Assembly (NCBI GenBank): GCA_903772945.1
Contig: CAICTM010000414.1
Location: 1 to 64,000, forward strand
Source: Seminavis robusta
Taxonomy: Eukaryota; Bacillariophyta; Bacillariophyceae; Naviculales; Naviculaceae
Length of the DNA: 64,000 nucleotides
Direction of reading: 5' to 3'
Shown here: in pieces, positions 21,231 through 31,784 of the stretch
Layout: the number at the start of each line of letters is the position of its first letter
How positions within the stretch are numbered: the first letter of the stretch is position 1
The notes under the pieces: model-generated
Databases searched by the model: none
The model's input: the letters and a program-made list of their open reading frames with translations, nothing else
What the model was told of the DNA's origin: nothing
Position numbers and translations under genes: made by a program

Positions 21231-23941
21231 TTCACTGGTCTTCAATTCGGGCGTACCGTTGGAGATTGCTGGCGAACTGCCTAGTACTGCTATGTAGATA
21301 GACAGAACGATTGACCATGCATTGAATCATTCAGCCAAAAGACAATTAACTGCTTCAAGTCCTTTCCATGTAATTACAATTAATGCAATATATAAAATGG
21401 ATAATGTTCTCCTTATCAATTCAAACAGGGACAATCACAGCCACAAAACATGGAGGTACAATCAAAGCCAAGAACGCACCCATCCCGACTCCATCTCCAT
21501 ATACAGGAAGCATTCTGCAAGAAACAGAGGTCCTCAGGGACAATGCCAGACAACCCAGAATTGCCAGTTAGATCCAGAACACCCAAATTTGTCAACAATC
21601 CAAGCTCGGAAGGAAGCTGGCCAGTCAGTTGATTCTCATCAAGTGCCAGCGAATCCAGATTTGTCAACATTCCAAGCTCGGAAGGAAGCTGGCCTGTCAG
21701 CTGATTCTCAGACAGCAAAAGCCAAAGACACCTTGTCAACATTCCAAGCTCGGAAGGGATTGACCCATGCAGTTGATTCCCAGTTAAGCGTAACGTTCTC
21801 AAATCAGTCGATTGCCCAATTTCCGTAGGGATTGGCCCATGCAGTTGATTCCCCACCAAAGCCACCGATTTCAACATCGTCAACAATGCAAGCCCGGAAG
21901 GAAGCTGGCCAGTCAGCTGATTATCAGATAACATTAAAATTTTCAAATCCACCATTTGAAAGAGCTCAGAAGGAATGGGGCCGGTAAGCTGATTGTGCAT
22001 CAAACCCAGGTTATTACTCACGAAAGTCAACAGTCCAAGCTCAGAAGGAATGCGCCCAGTAAGCTGATTAAAATTGAAACTCAGAGAAGTCAATGAAGCC
22101 AACAGTCCAAGCTCAGAAGGAATGAGTCCAGTAAGACTGCCGGACAAGTACATTGTTCTCAAAGCAGTCAATTGTACCAGCTGAGAAGGGATTGGACCAG
22201 ACAACTCACTCGACGACAACTGCAACCAGTTCAGAGCAGAAAGTTGTCCTAGCTCAGTGGGTATTTGGCCGGTGACATTATCAAGAATATGTAGATGAGT
22301 CAAAGCAGTCAACTGAAGAAGTTCTGAAGGTAATTGACCAGACAGGCCACTCCGCACAAACTTCAGATATTCCATAGCTGAAAGTTGTCCTAGCTCGGAG
22401 GGGATTGGTCCAGTCAACTCACATCGATGTATCTCCAAGTGAGTCAAAGCTGGCAATTGTCCCAACTCGGAGGGAAGTTGGCCGGTCCCGTGGACACCAT
22501 TAATGTCCAAAAGTTCCAAACTTGGCATCTTGTAGAATTCTTCTGGAAACAGGGAAGAAAATGTCGCGGGATGTGTTGAATACCCTCTCAGTGGCACATG
22601 ATCACTTATGAAGTCAATCTGGGACAAGCTAGTCAAGAGGGTAATTTCGGGCGGGAAAACTGGCAGGAATGCATCAACCTTGAGGCCTGAAAGTTTGAGA
22701 ATAGTAAATCGCCCTTGGCTGTTGCAAGGTAAGGTTGCAAATACTTCAGGTTGTTTATAATACTTTCCATCTTGATTAAACCATCCAGTCCCACTGGAGA
22801 ACCAATCACATTCGTCCTTTTCATAATCCATCCAACGTTCCTTGATCAGAGGGTTCCAGTGTTCTCCCTTAAAGGAATAGAAGAAGGTTGCGAGAGCAAA
22901 GAGCTGAGTTTTCCTCCACTCTGGCAGGTATGTGATATTCTTGTGATTGGCAAGCCAGTTCCTCGCCTTCCACTGAGGTGTGTCACTGCCATTGTTGAGG
23001 CTGGCAAGAGTGAAGTCAGGTAGATTAGACAGCAGTTCATCCAGAACGCCAGTCGGGGCAAAGGATGGCACCTCCGATGGCTCCATGGATCCATATACAG
23101 TTGGCGTCTCTGTTGAGGTAATGAACACTGGTTCTTTTTGCTTTTGGGAGCCAGCCACAAACCCAATAATAATGGTAGCAACAAGGCACAACCAAATCAC
23201 TGCTGCAACAAACAGCTTCTCTTTCGCCTTTCGGTTTTGCTCTCTTTGTTGAATTTGTTGTAGGTTGACGGGATCTGCCGATGGAATCATTTGCCCCTCT
23301 TCTACAACCATATTTGCCACGGCCAACTGTTGGTTGCCTGTTGCATTGTTGTTGTTGTTGTTGGTGGTGGTGTTTGCTGTGACATTATTACGTTGAGCCT
23401 CAAGAAGAGCATAATCCAAAGTAGTGGTGCGTTCCAAGTTTCCTGTTCCTGGCGCTCCCGAGTAGGCTCCCGGTCGAGATTCTAGTTGTCTTTGATAGGG
23501 GATGGTTCGCCTCAACATAGTTGGCTGGATATCGTCTTGTTCATTTTGTGGTGTACTGTCTCCTTGTACCGGTACATGTTTGACACTAGCATGATTGTTT
23601 GTGGAAGGAATTCCTTGACAGACTAGGACTTGTGCGGCAGCATTACTATCACTGGGAGTGTTCTTGCTCAGTTTGTCTGCTTCATTGATTTCCAGCGCTA
23701 CTTGCATCAGAGCGTGGTGTTCCTCATCATCTTGAGTGCAATCTGTGGCCTTTGCCATTTGATCAGTGTCTGCATCGTCGCAGAGCCGAGCTCCGACATC
23801 TTCTGCGTCTACATTCTTCCCCTGATCTACTTCACTGCAGGATTCCATCTTGGAAGCAATAGGAACAACGACAGCACAGGAGAGGGACGCAAGAACAAGC
23901 AGAGGATGTGGAGATGGAGAGATGGAGGAGACTCTTTTAGT
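21231..23941. repeat. Segmental duplication, copy 1
   Basis: This block, including both UTR-flank regions of the LRR gene, is repeated in the same orientation at 33787-36198. Matching flanks are 'ttcactggtctt...attcagccaaaagacaatt' at the left and 'caggagagg...ggaggagactctttta' at the right. Confidence 0.8.
21416..23848 (-). CDS. Single-pass membrane leucine-rich-repeat protein (intact copy)
   Basis: A single 810-residue frame without introns. The N-terminal 190 residues are charged and Gln/Asn-rich, with (AAC)n-encoded Asn runs near residue 160. One transmembrane helix follows at about residues 209-231 (LFVAAVIWLCLVATIIIGFVAG). Next is a cap with LPDFTLASLNNGSDTPQWKA and YLPEWRKTQLFALATFFYSF, shared with the LRR gene at 1575-4260, then about 16 LRRs of the G.IPSELGQL type, and a Cys-rich end (CLGFDCTSMFCGCDCPCLN-like). 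No kinase domain is present. Its broken duplicate lies at 33972-36097. A surface or endomembrane recognition role is possible by analogy with other diatom LRR proteins but unproven. Confidence 0.9.
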   Translation of the reverse strand: MESCSEVDQGKNVDAEDVGARLCDDADTDQMAKATDCTQDDEEHHALMQVALEINEADKLSKNTPSDSNAAAQVLVCQGIPSTNNHASVKHVPVQGDSTPQNEQDDIQPTMLRRTIPYQRQLESRPGAYSGAPGTGNLERTTTLDYALLEAQRNNVTANTTTNNNNNNATGNQQLAVANMVVEEGQMIPSADPVNLQQIQQREQNRKAKEKLFVAAVIWLCLVATIIIGFVAGSQKQKEPVFITSTETPTVYGSMEPSEVPSFAPTGVLDELLSNLPDFTLASLNNGSDTPQWKARNWLANHKNITYLPEWRKTQLFALATFFYSFKGEHWNPLIKERWMDYEKDECDWFSSGTGWFNQDGKYYKQPEVFATLPCNSQGRFTILKLSGLKVDAFLPVFPPEITLLTSLSQIDFISDHVPLRGYSTHPATFSSLFPEEFYKMPSLELLDINGVHGTGQLPSELGQLPALTHLEIHRCELTGPIPSELGQLSAMEYLKFVRSGLSGQLPSELLQLTALTHLHILDNVTGQIPTELGQLSALNWLQLSSSELSGPIPSQLVQLTALRTMYLSGSLTGLIPSELGLLASLTSLSFNFNQLTGRIPSELGLLTFVSNNLGLMHNQLTGPIPSELFQMVDLKILMLSDNQLTGQLPSGLALLTMLKSVALVGNQLHGPIPTEIGQSTDLRTLRLTGNQLHGSIPSELGMLTRCLWLLLSENQLTGQLPSELGMLTNLDSLALDENQLTGQLPSELGLLTNLGVLDLTGNSGLSGIVPEDLCFLQNASCIWRWSRDGCVLGFDCTSMFCGCDCPCLN

Positions 23942-24253
23942 AAAGGTTGGACAACCCAGCCAGATAGCTAGCTAGCTCCTTGCGATGACTCGAAGACTTC
24001 TCTTATTACTTGAAGATTACTCTACACAGTACTTTGGAGTTGTGGTGAGTTGTGAAGTTTGGGTCATTTTGGTGGGCGGGCGGGATCGATGAGCCCATTT
24101 CACCAAGGTGCAGAATTTTAGTTCGCCACCGGGACCTCGAGCCCACACCACCGTACGTACATTAGACGAAATGCGTAGGATCCTACGTAGACTGATTACC
24201 AGAGCGTAAAGCAGACATATCATTCACATCGACCGCGCATTGTCTCAATATGT

Positions 24254-26752
24254 ATGACGTCATTGGTGTCAAGAGCTTTCATGACTGACGTCAGTTCCAC
24301 CAATGAAAACAATGGCAGCAACAACACGTTCCAGGCGTCAAGGACAAACCTGCGAGGTATGCATAGACTAGTTACAATACATGAAGGACGCAAACCTGAC
24401 AGCAGAGCCAAGTACCAGTACTACAGCACAGATGATATGAGAAGGATAATCTTAATCCTGTTGCATTTGAGTGGGTTGGCACTGTCGCTTGCTCTGTCCT
24501 CTACTACGGTTCTCCAGACTGCAACGGTAGCTCGTCCTGCCTCCATTATTGAAACCGGTACCAGTAACCCCTACGCCTCTCAAGTCCTTCGTTGGCTCGA
24601 TTCCGAAGGTATATCATGGAAGTTTGCCCATGACAAAATTCCGGTTCTCTGGACGAATCACTGCAAAACAAGCACCTTTGTCGAGTTGGAAAAGTCCTCC
24701 ATTCTCCTTCATTTGATTCCCACACCAAAATCGTTGGACGAATCTCTGCCACCCACATTGAATCGCAAACTGACCGAGTGGACCACACTGACTAGCAGCA
24801 GCAGTTTTCGAAAAGTGATCCACCTCCACGAGGACATTTGGATTCATAAACACGACATTTGCAAGGCCCGATTGCTCGTGCAATCCTTGGCGAAAGCTCC
24901 CAAACGTATTTTTGCCCGCAAAACCACCGCACGCCGTTTTAACGCCACGAATGCCAGGGCATTTCTAACGGCAAACCATTTGTGGGGTGCCACCAAGGCG
25001 AGGTATTATTATGGATTGTTTCTGAAAGAGGAACTCGTGGCCGTGGCAACCTTTTCCAAGTGTCGCAAAGTGCAACGAATGTGCAATTATACTACTATTA
25101 ATAATATCACGAACCAGCAACAAGACGACAATCAGCAACAGCTACAATTGTACAATGAAACCTTTCACTCGTATGAACTGATACGATATTGCTCGCAAAA
25201 GGACAGTACAGTCGTCGGAGGAATTTCCAAGCTTTTGAAACAGTTTGTCCGAGACCGCCAAGCCGACCATAACAACAATAACAATATACCCATGGATATT
25301 GTCACCATGGTGGATAGAGATTGGGGAGCCGCCACTGGCTGGGAAGCCTCACTCCCGTTTCAAACCATGTCCATATTGGATCCTCTGGTCATGGCAGTCA
25401 ACCCAAACGAACCGGGGCAACGGCGATACTTGGTCGGAGCCGGATTGCAGCATGATAATGACAATCAAGATGAAGAGGTCCAGCGTCGACAACGACAATC
25501 CGGGCTAAGACCAAGGTTAGGACTCTCCAAAGATACCTTGATGGATTTAAACAACCTGTCAAACCCAACGCAAGCATACCAGCGACTGGCCAAGGATCAT
25601 TTATACCCCGTATTTGATGCCGGGGTGGAGCGGCTGTACATGCTTGTACCGCCACAGCAGCAGCAGCAACAAGCAGCCTTTTTGGATGCCAAGGTGCTCT
25701 GGCAAACCGCCAAGCCCAAGTATACAACGCGATACTATTCCAGCAATTCTGGCATTGTATCCTTGCTGCAACATGCCGCGATTGGATCACCTCCGTTGGA
25801 TGCCCCTTTCCATGCCACTGCCATGAAATCATGGCGGGAAACAACGGCGGATTCCTCCGAGCTCATCTTTTCGCAAATGTCGTCCATGGACCCAGAGGCT
25901 ACCATTGAAGTTTGCCAGAGGGAACAAGGATGGAGAACCATGAGGTTTGTCAAGCCAAAATCAAAGTCTACTCGTAGCAAAGTCTCCAGCATTTACCACA
26001 GTATCTACAAAGTCAATCCCAACACTGGCCGTGTGGAACCCGAAATTGTCATTCAAGAACATCTCAAAACCATGGCTGTTTTGAGTCTCATGGCAGAATC
26101 AGATGATGCACAGGATAAAAAGGATCTTCGTTTCCTTCATTTCGGATATGGAGCCGGGACGCTTGTGCGCTTGCTCGCTCATCACGCCAGCAACAGTCAG
26201 CATGTAGCAGTGGAATTGGATCAAGCGGTTGTGGACGCAGCAACAGTTACAAGAATGCATCATGATGATGAGTTGCCAAACGTATCCATTATTGCGCAAG
26301 ATGCAATCCAGTATGTGCAGGCAGGTACTACTATACCACCCCACGAGCGGTTTGATTCCATTTGCATTGATGTCTTTGACGAGAATAATTTTGTTCCAGA
26401 AACGCTTTATGCAACGAGCTTCTTGCAACGACTCCGGAAAGAGGTTTTGGCATCTGCTGGTCTGCTGGTTTGGAACTTTCACAGTGGCGGTAAACGACGT
26501 ACACGGGTCATGGCGGACGCATTCCAAGCTGTTTCTGCCGTGTTTGGTGAGACCCACTGTTGTTGGGTTCCGTCACTGGATAGCACGCCCACTGGAGGCA
26601 ATGCCATTCTTGTGGCATGCAAGAAGGCTCCGCTGCCGGTGGATGGGGATGGCAACATTTCATTGACAAGAAATGCATTGGCTGCTCAAACCAAGTATAA
26701 TCTCAGTTTTGACGCAGTGGCAAGGGTGCAATTTGCGACAAGCACAGAATAA
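24254..26752 (+). CDS. Fusion: phage Vsr-type endonuclease tail domain + aminopropyltransferase-like domain
   Basis: An intact 832-residue frame; a second in-frame ATG at 24437 would start with a signal-like MRRIILILLHLSGLALSLALSS and is the better start if the protein is targeted. Residues about 180-350 resemble the C-terminal region of phage Vsr-like/homing endonucleases: VIHLHEDIWIHKHDICKARL, KRIFARKTTARRF, AFLTANHLWG, YYYGLFLKEELVAVATFSK, YELIRYCSQKDSTVVGGISKLLKQF and VTMVDRDWG. Residues about 590-790 form a spermidine-synthase-like Rossmann fold: FLHFGYGAGTLVRLL (motif I), HVAVELDQAVVD, IIAQDAIQYVQ, FDSICIDVFDE and LLVWNFHSGG. The N-terminal Vsr catalytic core itself is not evident, so nuclease activity is not implied. 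Gln and Asn runs lie between the domains. Family names are from motif recall. Confidence 0.8.
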   Translation: MTSLVSRAFMTDVSSTNENNGSNNTFQASRTNLRGMHRLVTIHEGRKPDSRAKYQYYSTDDMRRIILILLHLSGLALSLALSSTTVLQTATVARPASIIETGTSNPYASQVLRWLDSEGISWKFAHDKIPVLWTNHCKTSTFVELEKSSILLHLIPTPKSLDESLPPTLNRKLTEWTTLTSSSSFRKVIHLHEDIWIHKHDICKARLLVQSLAKAPKRIFARKTTARRFNATNARAFLTANHLWGATKARYYYGLFLKEELVAVATFSKCRKVQRMCNYTTINNITNQQQDDNQQQLQLYNETFHSYELIRYCSQKDSTVVGGISKLLKQFVRDRQADHNNNNNIPMDIVTMVDRDWGAATGWEASLPFQTMSILDPLVMAVNPNEPGQRRYLVGAGLQHDNDNQDEEVQRRQRQSGLRPRLGLSKDTLMDLNNLSNPTQAYQRLAKDHLYPVFDAGVERLYMLVPPQQQQQQAAFLDAKVLWQTAKPKYTTRYYSSNSGIVSLLQHAAIGSPPLDAPFHATAMKSWRETTADSSELIFSQMSSMDPEATIEVCQREQGWRTMRFVKPKSKSTRSKVSSIYHSIYKVNPNTGRVEPEIVIQEHLKTMAVLSLMAESDDAQDKKDLRFLHFGYGAGTLVRLLAHHASNSQHVAVELDQAVVDAATVTRMHHDDELPNVSIIAQDAIQYVQAGTTIPPHERFDSICIDVFDENNFVPETLYATSFLQRLRKEVLASAGLLVWNFHSGGKRRTRVMADAFQAVSAVFGETHCCWVPSLDSTPTGGNAILVACKKAPLPVDGDGNISLTRNALAAQTKYNLSFDAVARVQFATSTE

Positions 26753-29009
26753 GAATGGCAGTACATGTAGCACAACAAGTAAGTATGCGCATGGCCATCA
26801 CCAACTACAAGAAACGCGACAATGAGACTCCATTCAAAAGAAATGATAATAGTTTCAATGCAGCCACGCCGCACAACTGGCTAGCTGATGCAGAGCACTC
26901 ACCCCCGACTTCAGAAACCCCCTTGCCAGAAAGGCGTAACTTCTTGCTACCTGGTACCGGTGGCTAGCTAGCTAAGTTAGAGCAGAAAGTTCATGTCTTC
27001 ACCTCTTTAGCGGGAGGTGCAGTGCCCACAGAAAGAAATCCTGGACTACGACATGTCGTGGTAGCAGCTGCAGTCTACTACTAGTAGCAAGGTACACTGT
27101 GCCGGTGGCCAGGCAAGGTGGATCCGCTCAAAAAGATCCTCTTAGATCTGTGCTGGCTGGTATCACATGGTATCTTTGGCTTCAGCAACTGCTGAAGCGA
27201 TGACGCACCAGCCTCTGTGCAGACAAAGTTCCAAAGTTCCCTCAAATTCTCAAAGGAAGCTTTCTCAATTGCTGTAAGTCCATGAATTGCCGAAAACAAA
27301 GGAGAAGATGAGAAGATGGCAATTGTAGAGCTTTGCTAAGTCATTATTTTGCAGCGGAGCAAATAGAATTTATCAAGATGCCATCAAGGACTTATTATGG
27401 GCGACTATCGACCACTCCACTCGAAGTCACTATCATCAGAATAGAAGGGTTGCCGGTCCACGAGTTCACCTCGATCATTGATTTTGGAACAACAACGGCA
27501 AATAGATTTAAGCAGACGACCACAGATAAACCGGGACTAGGACAACAAGCTGATGACAAAACTCCGAAATTTTGCTTTCCAATCCTGCATACAGGCCAGT
27601 TGAACGCAACCAGGAAGGTGAGTGGTGTGATGGTGTGATCCTCCATTCCTATTTTCCACAGTGCCCCTCTTCTGCTGAAAACTGGACCGGTTTTATGTGG
27701 ATATGAAGAGAAAATTTTGTTCACCCTTTATGTAAATATCCGAGCTAAAATATGAACCTACGCTCAACTCCAAAATTTAATGTTGCTTGAATGGAAGCCA
27801 GCCACACCCATGATTGTCCTGAGATGTAGGAAGTCTTTATCATTTATTCCAACTTTCCAAGTGCTGTGTCCATGTTCTTCAGAGCCACTGCCTTAGATTT
27901 GGATCCCATGTTATGCACGCTGCCTCTATAGAACCAGCAAGGACTGTTGACACACAAAATGATTCTTTGCCTACCGATAAGGGCGAGTCTAGCTACTATT
28001 AATAGTAGCTATCTAGCTAGTAATTTGATAAACCTGTGTCTGGGGTTGGATGCTATGGCAGCCAGTACATACAAAAAGTGCCGTCCAAACCAACCTTCAA
28101 AAACGCCACCACAAAAACAGATATGTTTCAAACCACGTCAAAACCCTCCCTAAAATCATGTAAATTGTGCTTGGACACTGTTTGTTGTCACAAGATGCCG
28201 ACAGGATTTATTATCGTTGCTAAAAGCTGTTTGCCTTCATAGGAATGTTCTTGCCTTCTGTCTGTAATAATTCCTTTATTGCTGCATCCTTTGTGCATGC
28301 TTCCACCAATTATTATTTCAATAAGCCGTTCGATGGTCACAGCTCGGAAGCCTTTGCTCGAGCCTTTATCCCTATTAATAGTGGTTCATCCTCAGCTGTG
28401 ATCAGCTGCCAGCGTTCATGAAAAAGACGAAAAGAAGCCAAACCGCGTTGTTCAGCGCCTTTTACGCTCAGTGAACCTTGCACAAACCTGGCTGCTGGGA
28501 GTCGCTTTTGGGATTTATTACATACATGTACCAGTAGTACGAGCCCGCCAGTACGTGGTATGTAAATAGGTATCTTGCGCACCTTACTGGATGGTTGGTC
28601 TACTACCGGTACGTGCAAGTCCTACTGGGATTCTTGATTCTTTGTCCACTGAGGACAGCTGTGCTTGAAAATAAATGGATGGTTGGATTTTGGATTTTTG
28701 GATACGCCTTGTCAGCCCCCTTTTAACCCGTCGCTCGTGCTTTTGTAGCGACCAGAGGCTTCCTTCTCCCAAGCGACTACTGGAGTACATACAGCCCACT
28801 GAACTGAACGCTACAAAAATATCACTGCAATCTTTTCCAATAAAGCACACAGAGCAACAGCAAGCTTCACTTACTTACTTACTTACATACATACATACAA
28901 ACATACATACGACCTGTTGAAGCCAAGCACGACACCACCAACCTGATCTCCTCCTGATCTAAGGCATCACACTTATTATTAGTCTACTAGCTAGAGCTAG
29001 ATAGTGGTG
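26753..29009. other. Gene-free stretch
   Basis: 2.2 kb without a gene I can support; the best open frame (101 codons near 27333) has no motif and lies in AT-rich DNA. Features are palindromic patches such as gctactattaatagtagc followed by tatctagctag at about 27992-28022, TACCGGTAC near 28605, and the tetranucleotide tract at 28871-28912. The last part must hold the promoter and 5' UTR of the gene starting at 29010. Confidence 0.5.
28871..28912. repeat. (CTTA)n/(CATA)n microsatellite
   Basis: About five CTTA units run straight into imperfect CATA/CAAA units, roughly 100 bp upstream of the start at 29010, probably within the 5' UTR or promoter. Confidence 0.85.
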
Positions 29010-31784
29010 ATGATGATAGATCTTTTAGACGATGGTATGGATGTGGAGCTACCCGACCTCCCTGAGTTTGATCTTTTGGATGCCGTCGACGGCCCTACTC
29101 AAATTCCCGATGAAACGACGACCAGTAGCAGCAAGGTGCTATTAGAGGAATGGCGCAGTAAACCCGTGTCGCCGTTGGACGATGTGGTGGATGAGATCAT
29201 GGAGATAGATGTGCAATTGGGAGAAGATTTGCTATTGGATGAAAAAATCTTTTCCAATGATGATCCCTGCTTATCTCCGACGAGTGCCTTGGATGACCTT
29301 GTCTTTTCCAATACTTGCTTGGATGATAAGGAGTTGACTCTTTTTTCTTATCCCACAGATGACAATATTATCAATTCCACTCCTGATGTCCCTGAATCCT
29401 CCTCTTCTTCCAATATCCCTAGGCCCCCTCCTTCCATGGCAACCTACAGAAGTCAAACCACTCCTACTGCTACCCCCTCTTCTTCTTCTTCTATTTCTAT
29501 TAATACTACTACTACAGCTCCCACCATCCCAACTCCTCAAACGGTAACCAGCAAACATCAAATTTGTGCCATTATCCCTCCCAAGCATCCTCAACAACTC
29601 CAACAACAACACCATCATCCCAAGCCAAAAGCCAGGAGATCTCCAGTTCCTTCAGTAGCTGCCTCTTCTCCTTCTTCTACAGTGACCACTACTCCTCCTG
29701 CCACTACCAGTAGTACATCCACCACCACTACCAACAGTCCCAAATCCAGAGCCAAGCCAAAAACAACCAAAAAAGCTACCCTAGCATATTCCAAACCAAC
29801 TGCCAATGGCAAGCCCCCAGCAGCTGGTACCAGTACCACGACGCCCTATTATGCTTATCCTCCCAATTACAAATATCCACCCAACTACAAGCCTCATCAT
29901 CCAGGCTACAAGTATCCTCCCAATTACAAACCCCATCCGGGATACAAACATCCAGGGTATTCGGCACCACATCCTCCTAATTCTACCCGTCCCACTTCTA
30001 CCACTCCATCTACATCTACCCACAGCACCAGCACCAGCAATACCAATAAATCATCACCACCAACAGCAGCCAGAACCACAGGCGCGACCGCGGGGACCAA
30101 GCGGTCGGCCGAAGTGGCTCATGGGGGTAATTCTAGTAGTACTAACAGGGGCACAGCACCAACGGCTCATCCACCACCACCCACCAAAAAACAAAATTCT
30201 ACTCCTGCGTCTGCAGCAACTACAGCAGCAACTTCTACTACGACGACCAAAAAACCGGTCGTTCCCAAGACAACCACGCCTCCCAAAAAACCAACTCCTA
30301 CGACTAGTAGTACTGCCAAACCGCCAGTCACGGCCACGACACCGCCTCCTTCGAGCGTCAAACATGCCAGTCCCGTTGGTGTCCCCAACGATACCAGTGG
30401 CAAACCCATTGATGCACAAAAGTTTCGAACATCCTTGCGAAAATTGAGTGAATCTATTTGTCGGAGTCAGGAATCACGCAGATCGTTGCACATGAAGACC
30501 CCCAAGACAGAAAAGTACGAACGATCCAAGTCCGTTTCCAAGGTTCTCAACTCGGTCGAACAGTCGACACGACAGGTGCAGACGTATCTGTATCATCATG
30601 GTAGTCCATGTTACCATCATCATCGTCATCCACCACCTCCTCGAAAGCAGCATCCCACTACCGCAAAGCCAAAGATGAGTACGGCAGCGGCCGCCGCCGC
30701 GGCGGCGCACCACAAGAATACCAGCACCAAGATTCTTCCCAAATCGGCGGCGGGTAGCAAGACTCACACTCCGGTGCTCCCCAAGCCCAAGGCGCCTCCG
30801 ACTGCAACCAAGACTCACACACCCGTCTTGCCCAAGACCGCCGTGGCGGCAAAGGCCACCACTACCAAGGCGCCGCCCCGAGCAGCCTCGAGGTCCACAA
30901 CGGGCGCTGCCAATAATAAGGCGCCTCGCTTGGTCTCCACTACACCCGTGGGTCCTCCCAGTGTGAGCCCCAATGCGGCCACGTCTCCCACGTCGTCTCC
31001 CAAGCCAACCGTGTATCCTCGACCCACCACCAATAACACCAAGGGTGCTGCTGCCGCTGCCTACACGTATCCACCACCTCCTCCGTACAGCGGTCAAGCT
31101 GCCTCCAAGAACGGTACCGCGTCTAGCAGCTATAGTAGCTATTACCACCACTACCACCATCATCACGCTGCCGCTGCGGCTGCTGCTTCCGGATCTCCCA
31201 ATAACAACAGCAACAAGGGAAACACTACCAAGGACGGACGGTACACATATCCACCGTATCATCATCCTCATCACCCGCATCATCCTGCTCATCACCCACA
31301 CCATCCAGGACACAAGGGAGCTTCTGGATACAGCTATCCTCCAGCGGCGCATCCTGGGGCCAAGGGGTATCCCGCGACGACTCGTCCCGCCACCACGGCC
31401 ATTGCTCCCAAGACAAAAACCACTACTCTACTACTACGGCTCCTACTACTAGCAGCAGACCCGCCGCCATTGCCCCCGCACCGACGGCCAACAACTCGAC
31501 TACTACTAGCCAGTCCGCCGTCACGTATGTCCGGGCGGCCCCCAAGAGTAATACTCCCGTGGTGGTGTTGCCACCCAAAAATACTACGGCGGTATCTCCC
31601 AATGCGGCGGTGGTTCCTGCCAAGACGACGCCATCCTCTGTCTCTCCCAATGCGGCCGTGGTTCCTGCAAAGAGTACAGTGGTGCCAACAGCATCTGTTT
31701 CACCAAACGCAGAGTTTTCCCGCAAAGAGCACTGCGGTTCCCCACAAAAGACAGCAGTTGTTCCTGCATCTGCAGTTCCTGTAA
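29010..31784 (+). CDS. Large low-complexity Pro/Thr/Ser/His-rich protein with a conserved helical block
   Basis: I start at the ATG 29010 (MMIDLLDDGMDVELPD). The N-terminal 130 residues are acidic and resemble an activation-type region. Then come Ser/Thr/Pro-rich stretches, a (YPPNYK)n-like repeat at about 29860-29960, and one ordered block at about 30418-30590: KFRTSLRKLSESICRSQES, then KTPKTEKYERSKSV and a QSTRQVQTYL. I recall similar 'L.KL.ESM.RS..SR' blocks in uncharacterised diatom proteins. His/Pro/Tyr-rich tracts follow. From about 31420 the frame loses its Pro/Thr/Ala composition, while the neighbouring frame keeps it for another 1.3 kb, so a one-base change there (next to an AAAAA run) is likely and the stop at 31784 is probably not genuine. 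A nuclear regulatory protein is a guess. Confidence 0.65.
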   Translation: MMIDLLDDGMDVELPDLPEFDLLDAVDGPTQIPDETTTSSSKVLLEEWRSKPVSPLDDVVDEIMEIDVQLGEDLLLDEKIFSNDDPCLSPTSALDDLVFSNTCLDDKELTLFSYPTDDNIINSTPDVPESSSSSNIPRPPPSMATYRSQTTPTATPSSSSSISINTTTTAPTIPTPQTVTSKHQICAIIPPKHPQQLQQQHHHPKPKARRSPVPSVAASSPSSTVTTTPPATTSSTSTTTTNSPKSRAKPKTTKKATLAYSKPTANGKPPAAGTSTTTPYYAYPPNYKYPPNYKPHHPGYKYPPNYKPHPGYKHPGYSAPHPPNSTRPTSTTPSTSTHSTSTSNTNKSSPPTAARTTGATAGTKRSAEVAHGGNSSSTNRGTAPTAHPPPPTKKQNSTPASAATTAATSTTTTKKPVVPKTTTPPKKPTPTTSSTAKPPVTATTPPPSSVKHASPVGVPNDTSGKPIDAQKFRTSLRKLSESICRSQESRRSLHMKTPKTEKYERSKSVSKVLNSVEQSTRQVQTYLYHHGSPCYHHHRHPPPPRKQHPTTAKPKMSTAAAAAAAAHHKNTSTKILPKSAAGSKTHTPVLPKPKAPPTATKTHTPVLPKTAVAAKATTTKAPPRAASRSTTGAANNKAPRLVSTTPVGPPSVSPNAATSPTSSPKPTVYPRPTTNNTKGAAAAAYTYPPPPPYSGQAASKNGTASSSYSSYYHHYHHHHAAAAAAASGSPNNNSNKGNTTKDGRYTYPPYHHPHHPHHPAHHPHHPGHKGASGYSYPPAAHPGAKGYPATTRPATTAIAPKTKTTTLLLRLLLLAADPPPLPPHRRPTTRLLLASPPSRMSGRPPRVILPWWCCHPKILRRYLPMRRWFLPRRRHPLSLPMRPWFLQRVQWCQQHLFHQTQSFPAKSTAVPHKRQQLFLHLQFL

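Noticed and set aside
30474-31352. Long minus-strand frame (292 codons), Arg/Gly/Trp-rich
   Set aside because: It lies opposite the Pro/Thr/Ala/His-rich plus-strand gene; its composition is the mirror of that codon use and it has no motif.
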